A stretch of DNA of 45,204 nt from the NCBI GenBank assembly GCA_002897855.1, contig BDTO01000053.1, forward strand, positions 1-45,204, in the 5' to 3' direction. Position numbers and translations under genes: made by a program. The first letter of the stretch is position 1. Each line of letters begins with the position of its first letter. A model generated the notes under the pieces. It ran no database searches, had not been told where the DNA came from, and was given only the letters and a program-made list of their open reading frames with translations. Positions 7,742 to 14,456 of the stretch are shown here, piece after piece. Source of the DNA: a bacterium BMS3Bbin05 (lineage in GTDB: Bacteria > Nitrospirota > Thermodesulfovibrionia > Thermodesulfovibrionales > BMS3Bbin05).

Positions 7742-8029
7742 ATGATCTATACCTGTAAATACTGCAAGTTCGGCCTTGAAAGATCACCTGACGGGCAAAG
7801 GCTTTCCAACGGAACTGTCTGGTGCGGCAAGCGAAAGATAGCGATGGGTCAGAACAGAAACCTGCCCTGTTTTGTCCCCCCGGTCTCGGTGCAATCAAAG
7901 AGATGCCGGGACTGCAGCCGGGCAAAGAAGTACATGCCTGCCGGAAGGGCTCCCTCAGTCGGGAAGGTATGGTGCGAAAGAAGACATATAGAGATAAACA
8001 AATTGAGAATTATGGAGTGTTTTGAATAG
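7742..8029 (+). CDS. Small eight-cysteine protein made of two identical-spacing repeats
   Basis: The 95-residue protein has eight cysteines in two copies of one pattern: Cys5-x2-Cys8-x19-Cys28-x14-Cys43 and Cys55-x2-Cys58-x19-Cys78-x14-Cys93. The third cysteine is preceded by Trp (TVWCGKR, KVWCERR) and the fourth followed by Phe (LPCF, MECF). Such exact spacing in both halves shows an ancient domain duplication and implies metal (zinc or iron-sulfur) binding, one site per repeat. There is no signal peptide. Its stop codon TAG overlaps by 1 nt the GTG start of the probable selenoprotein, so both are made from one message. I cannot name the family or give a reaction. Confidence 0.75.
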   Translation: MIYTCKYCKFGLERSPDGQRLSNGTVWCGKRKIAMGQNRNLPCFVPPVSVQSKRCRDCSRAKKYMPAGRAPSVGKVWCERRHIEINKLRIMECFE

Positions 8030-8205
8030 TGCAAAAAGACTTGCTCTGCAGGAAATGCGGCAGGCGCCTGACTTGCTTCTTCACCTGAAAGAATGTGACT
8101 TTACGCTGCATGAATTGCGGCGCTGTTTTCCGGATCAGTGAATATGTTGATGAGATAGATGACGAGATATGGGGGAAATTGCCATGCGGCCCCCGTCATG
8201 AATAG
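8029..8205 (+). CDS. Probable dual-CxxC small selenoprotein (in-frame TGA read as Sec)
   Basis: Reading from GTG 8029, 58 codons run to TAG 8203-8205 with one in-frame TGA at 8086-8088 (residue 20). Both sides of the TGA belong to one coherent zinc-ribbon-like protein: CRKCGRR before (Cys7, Cys10), then Cys16, Sec20, LRCMNCG after (Cys27, Cys30), an acidic helix EYVDEIDDEI and a final Cys53. It matches my memory of a family annotated as dual CXXC motif small (seleno)protein, where this position is Cys or Sec. A SECIS-like hairpin follows the TGA (8104-8122). A GGAG site at 8014-8017 lies 11 nt before the start. The alternative is a pseudogene with a stop mutation, which the hairpin and intact downstream half argue against. 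Role likely redox or metal binding. Confidence 0.75.
8104..8122 (+). promoter_or_regulatory. Candidate bacterial SECIS element
   Basis: CGCTGCA (8104-8110) pairs with TGCGGCG (8116-8122) to give a 7-bp stem with one G-U pair, capped by the 5-nt loop TGAAT whose second base is G. The loop begins 22 nt after the TGA codon. Bacterial SECIS elements have a stem with an exposed G near the start of the apical loop, roughly 16-37 nt after the UGA, and this fits. It would recruit SelB. Confidence 0.68.
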
Positions 8206-8207
8206 CC

Positions 8208-8237
8208 TTGACATAATAATCTCTCTCATTTTATACT
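8208..8237 (+). promoter_or_regulatory. Sigma-70 type promoter for rpmH
   Basis: TTGACA at 8208-8213 and TATACT at 8232-8237, with an 18-bp spacer. It starts 3 nt after the selenoprotein stop and 35 nt before the rpmH start, so it gives the ribosomal protein operon its own promoter. Confidence 0.72.
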
Positions 8238-8271
8238 TCATACTCTATTAACAAGCATTTGTGAGGTCAAA

Positions 8272-8412
8272 ATGGGAACATATACTACTTACCGTCCACA
8301 CAACAGAAGAAGAAAAAGGAGACTCGGCTTCCGCTCGCGGATGCAGACCAGAGGCGGAAGAAAGATCATAAACAGAAGAAGGGCCAAGGGACGGAAAAGA
8401 TTGGCAGTTTAA
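8272..8412 (+). CDS. rpmH: 50S ribosomal protein L34
   Basis: A 46-residue, highly basic protein with the conserved L34 body: [17 protein letters not shown], then [19 protein letters not shown] at the C-terminus. L34 is a small protein of the large ribosomal subunit and the usual first gene of rpmH-rnpA-yidD-yidC. The N-terminus MGTYTTYRP has two extra residues compared with the common MKRTYQP form. The start ATG at 8272 fits the family length. The second frame through this gene is free of stops from 8265 onward and runs into rnpA, recalling the Thermus arrangement in which rnpA overlaps rpmH, but I find no usual start codon in that frame. Confidence 0.95.
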   Translation: MGTYTTYRPHNRRRKRRLGFRSRMQTRGGRKIINRRRAKGRKRLAV

Positions 8413-8741
8413 TAAAACCATACGAATTCAGAGAAGTCTTTTCCAGAGGGAGAAGGTTTCCCCGCAGGCACTTCATACTGTTTGTTAGTGAGAATAAATC
8501 CCATTCCAATCGAATCGGCCTTGCCGTCAGCAAAAAGACAGGCATTGCAGTTACAAGAAACCGCATCAGGAGACTTTACCGGGAAGCCCTGAGAAAATTG
8601 CTTGATGAAATGGACAAACCAGGCATGCTTTATAAAGGATACGATTTTGTCTTTGTCGGCAAGAGGGAATGTGCTTCTGCAAAGATGCAGGATGTTTATA
8701 GAGAACTCAAGGATATTGTATGCAGTTTCAGGAGCAGTTAA
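8400..8741 (+). CDS. rnpA: Ribonuclease P protein component
   Basis: About 110-113 residues: [26 protein letters not shown] and the diagnostic [15 protein letters not shown] (RNR motif contacting the RNase P RNA). It forms RNase P with the catalytic RNA to mature tRNA 5' ends. No ATG, GTG or TTG occurs in frame before the conserved N-terminus. The best candidate is ATT at 8400, 8 nt after AAGGGA (8386-8391) and inside rpmH by 13 nt; ATA at 8412 is an alternative without a ribosome site. The stop TAA at 8739-8741 is the first bases of a dispersed repeat, so the C-terminus may have been set by that insertion. Identity is sure, the start is not. Confidence 0.9.
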   Translation: MGSLIKPYEFREVFSRGRRFPRRHFILFVSENKSHSNRIGLAVSKKTGIAVTRNRIRRLYREALRKLLDEMDKPGMLYKGYDFVFVGKRECASAKMQDVYRELKDIVCSFRSS

Positions 8742-8883
8742 TATGGATAGCGAGCGTATTCCCCGTGGTCTTATCACGGGGACAAGAGAGCGGATATAAT
8801 AATGCAAAATTCCTTGCATTAGATTATCGGTGGCGGAGCCTGCCTGTGCGTGCCGCACGCAGACAGGCCACAGGGAAGATCAA
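8739..8883 (+). repeat. TTAA-start dispersed repeat, copy 1 (with two nested hairpins)
   Basis: Same family as 12506-12594 (inverted) and 21445-21563. Shared core: GATAGCGAGCG, then GATATAATAATG-like, TTGCATTAGATTA, GGTGGCGGAGCC and GGGAAGATCAA. This copy has an extra hairpin block at about 8757-8788 (CCCCGTG / CACGGGG, 8761-8767 and 8775-8781) and an extra 29-bp palindromic block at 8841-8869. It fills the whole rnpA-yidD gap. Confidence 0.85.
8841..8869. repeat. Nested palindrome inside repeat copy 1
   Basis: The block contains GCGTG-CCG-CACGC flanked by CCTG and CAGG arms, an imperfect hairpin of about 30 nt. It splits GGCGGAGCC from ACAGGGAAGATC, which are contiguous in copy 2. The same block lies in copy 3 at 21514-21544 but at a different point. 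Confidence 0.75.
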
Positions 8884-8895
8884 TTGAGAAGGTTG

Positions 8896-9093
8896 ATGGC
8901 AAAAATAATAGGATTCTATCAGTATTTGATATCTCCCCTGTTCCCGCAGGCATGCAGGTTTTCACCGACATGTTCCGAGTATGCCAGAGAAGCCATATTA
9001 AAATATGGTATGTTGAGGGGAGGATGGATGTCCCTCAGGAGAATAAGCAGGTGCCACCCTTTTCATCCGGGCGGCTATGACCCGGTGAAATAG
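8896..9093 (+). CDS. yidD: Membrane protein insertion efficiency factor YidD
   Basis: A 65-residue YidD (DUF37) protein: [42 protein letters not shown] and [13 protein letters not shown], with the three family cysteines. It assists YidC in placing proteins in the inner membrane and is usually encoded between rnpA and yidC, as here. I start at ATG 8896, preceded by AGAAGG (8887-8892). A GTG at 8830 would add 22 residues encoded by the dispersed repeat and is rejected. The gene ends 14 nt before yidC. Confidence 0.92.
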   Translation: MAKIIGFYQYLISPLFPQACRFSPTCSEYAREAILKYGMLRGGWMSLRRISRCHPFHPGGYDPVK

Positions 9094-9107
9094 GATTGAG
9101 ATAAAAT

Positions 9108-10679
9108 ATGGATAACAAGGATTTCCAGAGGGCATTGATTGCCATAGTTGTTTCTTTCCTGGTATTGATAGGATACCAGTATTTTTTTGTGAAGCCGACA
9201 CCAAGGGTGGAAAAACCGGGTAAGGTTGTGCAACAGGTCCGGCCACATGAGAAGGCATCCAAACCTGCTGTCACTGAAAAGCAGGCTATCCCGCAGAAAA
9301 TTCATCCCGTGATTTCAGGGAATCTCCAGGAAACGCTGGTAAAGGTAGAAACTCCTTTATATATCGCTGAATTTTCTTCAAGGGGTGGAGTTATAAAAAA
9401 ATGGGAACTGAAGAAATACAGGACTAAACAGGGTGCGCCGATATTTCTGAGTAAGGGAATCGGAGACATCCTTCCTTTGGCGCTTGGAACTGATACCGAA
9501 TTTAATCTTTCATCCATAAATTTTAAAATCATCGGAGGCAATCTTAAATTAAATAAAAAGAACCCTCACGGTGTCCTGACCTTTGTTTACAACTCGGGTG
9601 GAATCAGTATCAGGCGAACAATGAAATTTTATGCCGATTCCTGCAGGGTTGATCTGACTGATGATGTAAAAGGGATCGGTGATTACTGGATTACCCTCGG
9701 TGAGCATTTCGGCATTACCGGAGCTGAAGGATATCGTGCCCATATAGGCCCTGTAATCCTTATGGGTACGGACAGGAAAGAGTATAAGCCGTCAAAATTG
9801 AAAGAACCTGTGCTATTGACCCCTGTAGACCTCAAATGGGCCGCTGATGAAGACATGTACTTTTTTGCTGCATTGGTTCCTCTCACAGAGGTCTCCGAGG
9901 TCAAACTGTGGAGCAGGCAGAATTCAGGCCTTGTGGCATTCAAGGTTAAAGCGGGCAAAAGCCAATATGTTCTTTATGCGGGACCGAAGGTAATCGATGA
10001 ACTTAAGCCCCTGAATCTGGGGCTTGAAAATATAGTTGATTTTGGTTTCTTCTCCATCATTGCAAGACCAATATTCTGGCTGTTGAAATATATCAACAAA
10101 TTAATCGGCAACTATGGATGGTCTATCATTGTTCTTACAATCCTGTTGAGGGTGCCTTTTATTCCCCTGCTCAACAAGGGGCAGAAATCAATGAAAAAGA
10201 TGCAGGCGTTGCAACCCAGGATGGCTGAGATCAAGGAGAAGTACAAGAAAGACCCCCAGAAAATGCAAAAAGAGATGATGGCGATGTACAAGAAATACAA
10301 GGTAAATCCCATGGGCGGCTGTCTCCCGATGCTTGTACAGATTCCGGTCTTTTTTGCTCTCTATAAGGTCCTCCTCGTTGCAATAGAAATGAGGGATGCG
10401 CCATGGATTTTATGGATACAGGACCTTTCAGCTAAAGATCCGATCTATGTACTTCCGATAATCATGGGTGCCACAATGTTCCTTCAGCAAAAGATGACTC
10501 CTACTTCTGCAGATCCCAAGCAGGCCAAGATCATGATGTTCATGCCCATAATTTTTACGTTCATGTTTCTGAATTTTCCCTCCGGTTTAGTGCTTTACTG
10601 GTTGATGAGCAATCTATTAAGCATAATACAGCAGTTTTTTGTAAACAAAAAACTCGCTGCCGAAGAAGCTGCGTCCTGA
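9108..10679 (+). CDS. yidC: Membrane protein insertase YidC
   Basis: The 523-residue inner-membrane insertase (YidC/Oxa1/Alb3 family, Gram-negative form). Residues about 9-29 form the first membrane helix. The large periplasmic domain runs to about residue 320 (LYIAEFSSRGG, TLGEHFGI, DLKWAADEDMYFFA). The C-terminal five-helix core includes YGWSIIVLTILLRVPF with the conserved hydrophilic-groove Arg, the charged loop KKMQALQPRM, NPMGGCLPMLVQIPVFFALY and FPSGLVLYWLMSNLLS. It inserts membrane proteins alone or with SecYEG. No jag or mnmE follows, so the usual gene string ends here. Confidence 0.96.
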   Translation: MDNKDFQRALIAIVVSFLVLIGYQYFFVKPTPRVEKPGKVVQQVRPHEKASKPAVTEKQAIPQKIHPVISGNLQETLVKVETPLYIAEFSSRGGVIKKWELKKYRTKQGAPIFLSKGIGDILPLALGTDTEFNLSSINFKIIGGNLKLNKKNPHGVLTFVYNSGGISIRRTMKFYADSCRVDLTDDVKGIGDYWITLGEHFGITGAEGYRAHIGPVILMGTDRKEYKPSKLKEPVLLTPVDLKWAADEDMYFFAALVPLTEVSEVKLWSRQNSGLVAFKVKAGKSQYVLYAGPKVIDELKPLNLGLENIVDFGFFSIIARPIFWLLKYINKLIGNYGWSIIVLTILLRVPFIPLLNKGQKSMKKMQALQPRMAEIKEKYKKDPQKMQKEMMAMYKKYKVNPMGGCLPMLVQIPVFFALYKVLLVAIEMRDAPWILWIQDLSAKDPIYVLPIIMGATMFLQQKMTPTSADPKQAKIMMFMPIIFTFMFLNFPSGLVLYWLMSNLLSIIQQFFVNKKLAAEEAAS

Positions 10680-10905
10680 TATGCCATCCTTTTGTGTCCC
10701 GCCTGTATTGATTAAACAATAAAGATGAAATTAATAAACTTTCATAGATATTCCCGGATTTGTGGTGCTGCATTGAGTTTACTTAGTTTTATTCCTAACC
10801 CGCACTATTCATGAACCGGGTGACATGTAGACAGCGGACATGGCTCAAATCCGCCGTCCGCAGTGATGGTTTATAAATTATCCGGAGTAAGGTAAACTGT
10901 AAGAA
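10680..10905. other. Intergenic region after yidC, with short repeat copy B
   Basis: No gene seen. It holds the short repeat at 10797-10821, related to 7472-7496, and a GCGGAC / GTCCGC inverted pair around 10836-10862. No clear promoter for the next gene could be picked. Confidence 0.4.
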
Positions 10906-12429
10906 ATGAAAAGAGATTACAAGACAATAGAATTAACCGCTCTTTATGAGATAAGCAAAATACTGGGCTCGTCGCTGAACCTTAAAACCAACCTTCGGGG
11001 AGTTTTAAGAGTGCTTTCGGAATATCTCGATATGAAGAGGGGAACAGTTGCTCTGAGGAAGGGTAGCGAAGTTTCTATAGAAAGCGCCGTCGGCATGACT
11101 GCTGATGAGATAAGGCGGGGCAGGTATAAATTGGGAGAAGGGATTATCGGCAGAGTTGCCAAACACGGCTCTCCGATAGTTATCCCCAACGTCGGTGACG
11201 AACCTCTTTTTCTGAACAGGACAGGTGCGAGGAAAAAGATTAAAAATGAAGACATTGCATACCTCTGTGTGCCGATCAAGTTCAAGAATGAGACACTTGG
11301 GGTTTTAAGTGTTGACCGCCTTTTTAAAGGAGGACTTATATCTTTTGAAGAAGACCTGAGACTATTGAAGATAATTGCTTCCCTGATTGCATATTCGGTA
11401 AAGCTGCATAATGAGATGGAAAGAGAGCGCGAGGCGTTTATTGAGGAAAAGAACAAGCTGACCCGTCAGCTGAAGGGTAAATACAGGGTCGAAAATATTA
11501 TCGGCCAATCCGACAGTATGCAGGAGGTCTTTGAAGCCGTTCACAGCGTTGCGCCTGCACGTGCCAATGTGATCCTGAGAGGCGAGAGCGGAACCGGCAA
11601 GGAACTTGTTGCCAAGGCAATCCATTTCATGAGCCCAAGGGCAAAGGAGCCGTTTATAAAATTTAATTGTGCATCGATACCTGAAGGTCTTCTTGAGTCG
11701 GAATTGTTTGGTCACGAAAAAGGAGCTTTCACCGGAGCGACTGCTATGAGAAAAGGCAGATTCGAGCTCGCAGACAGAGGTACGATTTTTCTTGATGAGA
11801 TCGGGGATCTTCCTTTATCACTCCAGCCCAAGATATTGAGGGTGCTTCAGGAGAGAGAGTTTGAAAGAGTAGGCGGTGAAAAAACAATAAAAGTAAACGT
11901 CAGACTGGTAGCTGCCACGAGCAGAAATATAGAGAAACTTGTATCGGACGGTCATTTCAGAGAAGACCTTTATTACAGGCTTAATGTAGTACCGATATTC
12001 ATGCCGCCCCTGAGAGAGAGGAGAGAAGACATCCCGCTGCTTATGGAATTTTTTCTTGACAGGTTTAACAGGGAGAACGGAAAATCCATTTCCATCACGA
12101 CTGGAGTTCTTGATATTCTTGTCAATTACGAATGGCCCGGTAACGTAAGAGAATTGGAGAATGCAATAGAAAGACTTGTAGTGATGTCAAAGGGGAAAAA
12201 AATTACAGTGACTGACCTTCCGCTGGATATCAGACACGGCAGATCGAGGTCTGCCTCACTGTTAAGGGGGACATTATCGTCGACAGTGGAAGAGATGGAG
12301 AAAGAACGTATCATTGATGCTCTTGAAAAAAGCGCGTGGATCCAGGCCAGGGCCGCCCGGCTGCTCGGGATCACATCGAGACAGATAGGCTATAAAATCC
12401 GGAAACATAAAATAGGTAAAACACGGTAA
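10906..12429 (+). CDS. Sigma-54-dependent activator, GAF-AAA+-Fis, NifA-like
   Basis: The 507-residue enhancer-binding protein has an N-terminal GAF domain (about 15-170), an AAA+ domain (about 198-430) with Walker A GESGTGKE (226-233), the sigma-54-contacting GAFTGA (273-278), IFLDEIGDLPL and an arginine-finger region (FREDLYYRLNV), and a C-terminal Fis-type helix-turn-helix (IQARAARLLGITSRQIGYKI). The domain order and the ARLLGITSRQIGY ending are characteristic of NifA, the nitrogenase activator. The Cys-x4-Cys linker motif of oxygen-sensitive alphaproteobacterial NifA is absent. No nif genes are in the window; the Mo/W transporter next door would fit a nitrogenase link, but that is inference. 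It could also be another GAF-type regulator. Confidence 0.8.
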   Translation: MKRDYKTIELTALYEISKILGSSLNLKTNLRGVLRVLSEYLDMKRGTVALRKGSEVSIESAVGMTADEIRRGRYKLGEGIIGRVAKHGSPIVIPNVGDEPLFLNRTGARKKIKNEDIAYLCVPIKFKNETLGVLSVDRLFKGGLISFEEDLRLLKIIASLIAYSVKLHNEMEREREAFIEEKNKLTRQLKGKYRVENIIGQSDSMQEVFEAVHSVAPARANVILRGESGTGKELVAKAIHFMSPRAKEPFIKFNCASIPEGLLESELFGHEKGAFTGATAMRKGRFELADRGTIFLDEIGDLPLSLQPKILRVLQEREFERVGGEKTIKVNVRLVAATSRNIEKLVSDGHFREDLYYRLNVVPIFMPPLRERREDIPLLMEFFLDRFNRENGKSISITTGVLDILVNYEWPGNVRELENAIERLVVMSKGKKITVTDLPLDIRHGRSRSASLLRGTLSSTVEEMEKERIIDALEKSAWIQARAARLLGITSRQIGYKIRKHKIGKTR

Positions 12430-12505
12430 TATTCATATAGACCTGCTTTATTCTATTTCCGGACAGCCGCCTGCTTATTTCCACACAAATCCGCGAAGAA
12501 CCTCC

Positions 12506-12594
12506 TTGATCTTCCCAGTGGCTCCGCCACCGGTAATCTAATGCAGGGAAGTTTTTATTATTATATTCGCTCACTTCCGCTCGCTATTCATTTA
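12506..12594 (-). repeat. TTAA-start dispersed repeat, copy 2 (intact, inverted)
   Basis: Reverse complement of the family consensus, without either nested hairpin, so it shows the parent form. Its own hairpin is CCGGTGGC / GCCACTGG with a GGA loop, one G-T pair. Its first bases (TTAA) contain the LysR stop codon at 12592-12594. Confidence 0.85.
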
Positions 12595-13497
12595 AAAGGG
12601 TATAAAAAAACGATATCCTTTAGTAAATTCCTTAAATGTTTTGGAGGCTATAGTCGAGGGCTCTTTATCAAGGTTCATTAAATAAAATTTCCTCCGGAGT
12701 TTTTTGCCTGATATTTTCAGCAGTTTGATCGAGCCTTCTTTTATTGCTTCGAAAACCGTCCACTTGGAAGCAAAGGATATACCTATTCCTGCCTGAACCA
12801 TATGGATTATCATTTCAGTACTGCCGAGAGTCATCGATACTTTTATGTCTTTCGGATTTATTTTTGAAGTGTGCAGGAAATCTTCAATGAATTCTCTTAT
12901 TCCTGAACCTTTTTCAGGCATTATGAATGGCTGGGATATGAGGTCTCCGGGTGTAACAATGCTTTTGCCGGACAGGGGGTTGTCATCGGATGCAATTATG
13001 ACTATCTCGTCTTCAGCTATCTCCTCTAAAGAGACGGATGATTTTTTTACTGTCCCCTCGACAATTGCCAGGTCTATTTTCCCTTCAAGAAGGTTGTCGA
13101 TTGTTTTTTCGGTACTTGATACGAGTAGTTCCATTCTAACTTCGGGATGGACTTTTGTAAAGCTGTAAAACACCTGTGGCAGCAGATAGGCTGCTGCAGT
13201 CTGGCTCGCTCCAATGTACACCGTGCCCTTTACCTTCTGAATAAGTGCATAAATATCATCTTCCATTTTTTTATACCGTTCAAGTATCTGTTTGGCGTGC
13301 TCATAGAAAACCCTGCCGGCAGGCGTAGGAATCACGGCACTGCCTTGCCGGTGAAAGAACTGTGTCCCAAATTCATCCTCAAGGTTTTTTACGAGATGGC
13401 TCATAGCGGACTGGGTCATGAACTTTTCTTTTGCCGCCCTTGAAAAGCCTCCTGTTTCAACGATAAGGCAGAATGCCTTTAACTTATGGTCTTCCAT
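12592..13497 (-). CDS. LysR family transcriptional regulator
   Basis: A 301-residue LysR-type regulator. The N-terminal winged helix-turn-helix is clear (LKAFCLIVETGGFSRAAKEK, TQSAMSHLVKNLE, FFHRQG, PTPAGRVFYEHA). From residue about 90 a two-lobed periplasmic-binding-like effector domain follows (VYIGASQTAAAYLLP, GKIDLAIVEG, MVQAGIGISFASK), of the CysB/CysL-like style. It is divergent from the tupA-like gene, a common layout for a regulator and its target, so control of Mo/W uptake is a reasonable guess. The stop codon lies in the first bases of a dispersed repeat, so the C-terminus may be slightly altered. Confidence 0.92.
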   Translation of the reverse strand: MEDHKLKAFCLIVETGGFSRAAKEKFMTQSAMSHLVKNLEDEFGTQFFHRQGSAVIPTPAGRVFYEHAKQILERYKKMEDDIYALIQKVKGTVYIGASQTAAAYLLPQVFYSFTKVHPEVRMELLVSSTEKTIDNLLEGKIDLAIVEGTVKKSSVSLEEIAEDEIVIIASDDNPLSGKSIVTPGDLISQPFIMPEKGSGIREFIEDFLHTSKINPKDIKVSMTLGSTEMIIHMVQAGIGISFASKWTVFEAIKEGSIKLLKISGKKLRRKFYLMNLDKEPSTIASKTFKEFTKGYRFFIPF

Positions 13498-13532
13498 GAA
13501 AATATTTCATTATAATTTAGCTTCAGTTTCCT

Positions 13533-13549
13533 GGTTAATTTTAATAACC
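13533..13549. promoter_or_regulatory. Inverted repeat between lysR and tupA-like gene
   Basis: GGTTA-ATTTTAA-TAACC, a 5-bp inverted repeat with a 7-nt AT-rich centre, 36 nt upstream of the LysR start. It contains a T-N11-A arrangement typical of LysR operators and may be the binding site of the divergent regulator. Confidence 0.4.
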
Positions 13550-13619
13550 GGGAATAAAATTGTCAAGTTATCATTTAGTGCTATGAAATATATTCATAGA
13601 TTAAATGAATGGAATGAAT

Positions 13620-13649
13620 TTGACATTTTGACCCTGCCGGGCGTATTTT
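13620..13649 (+). promoter_or_regulatory. Candidate promoter of the tup operon
   Basis: TTGACA at 13620-13625 and TATTTT at 13644-13649, 18-bp spacer. If real, it places the transcript start downstream of the ATG at 13583 and supports translation from 13676. Confidence 0.4.
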
Positions 13650-13675
13650 TGAATGTGGTCAGGGAAAAGATAAAT

Positions 13676-14431
13676 ATGGTGATTGCATCTACAACGAGCA
13701 TCCAGAATTCAGGGCTCTTTGACATTTTAATTCCGTCATATGAGAAATCATCCTGTAATGATGTTAAGATCGAGGTGATTGCCGTAGGAACAGGTAAGGC
13801 TATCCGGCTTGCCAAAAGGGGAGGAGCGGACCTCCTGTTTGTGCATGATCCCTTCAGGGAGGAGAAGTTTATAGCCGAAGGGTACGGTATAAACAGGAGA
13901 GTAGTAATGCATAACGATTTTATTATACTTGGCCCGGCTGAAGACCCTGCAGGGATACGAAATGCAGGAAACGCAGAAGAGGCCTTTGAATTAATTGCCG
14001 AAAGCGCTCTCCCCTTTGTCTCCCGGGGTGATGACTCGGGAACAAATATTAAAGAACTTGATATATGGGACGATGCCGGCATTACCCCGAAGGGGAAAGG
14101 CTGGTATTTTGAGACAGGCGGCAAGATGGGTGATACGCTCCTCGTGGCAAACCGGAAAATGGCCTACTCGCTTTCCGATATAGGAACATTTCTCAATTAC
14201 CAGTCTGAAGTGGATCTGAAGAGTCTCTTCCAGGGCGGGTCTATGCTGAAAAATCAGTACAGCGTCATCGCTGTTAATCCGGGTAGATTCCCGGGGGTCA
14301 AGTACAGGGCGGCAATGGATTTTATTGCCTTTGTTACTTCACGGGAGGGGCAGGAGCTTATAGCCGGCTATGTCAAACATGGTAACCATCTGTTTTATCC
14401 CGATGCGGTCCCATCCATAATAACGGCTTAA
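13676..14431 (+). CDS. TupA-like tungstate/molybdate-binding protein lacking a signal peptide
   Basis: From ATG 13676 the product is 251 residues and starts right at the mature N-terminus of the family (VIASTTSIQNSGLFD). TupA signatures are present: AVGTGKA, GGADLLFVHDP, VMHNDFIILGPAEDPA, SRGDDSGT, ETGGKMGDTL and HLFYPDA. TupA proteins bind tungstate (or molybdate) in the periplasm. No signal peptide or lipobox is seen even if the frame is extended to ATG 13583, whose added 31 residues are not hydrophobic enough. AGGGA (13659-13663) precedes the chosen start by 12 nt. It is a tandem paralogue of the next gene, and could be a cytosolic sensor or an inactive copy. Confidence 0.8.
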   Translation: MVIASTTSIQNSGLFDILIPSYEKSSCNDVKIEVIAVGTGKAIRLAKRGGADLLFVHDPFREEKFIAEGYGINRRVVMHNDFIILGPAEDPAGIRNAGNAEEAFELIAESALPFVSRGDDSGTNIKELDIWDDAGITPKGKGWYFETGGKMGDTLLVANRKMAYSLSDIGTFLNYQSEVDLKSLFQGGSMLKNQYSVIAVNPGRFPGVKYRAAMDFIAFVTSREGQELIAGYVKHGNHLFYPDAVPSIITA

Positions 14432-14456
14432 AAAATAATAAAATGGAGGTCCGGAA

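Noticed and set aside
8029-8205. Pseudogene broken by a point-mutated stop
   Set aside because: The downstream half keeps the CxxC, acidic helix and final Cys, and a SECIS-like stem follows at the right place, so selenocysteine is the better reading.
7474-8271. Replication origin near rpmH
   Set aside because: rpmH often lies near oriC, but no cluster of DnaA boxes or dnaA gene is visible.
8830-8895. Longer yidD start at GTG 8830
   Set aside because: The extra residues are encoded by the dispersed repeat and have no YidD similarity.
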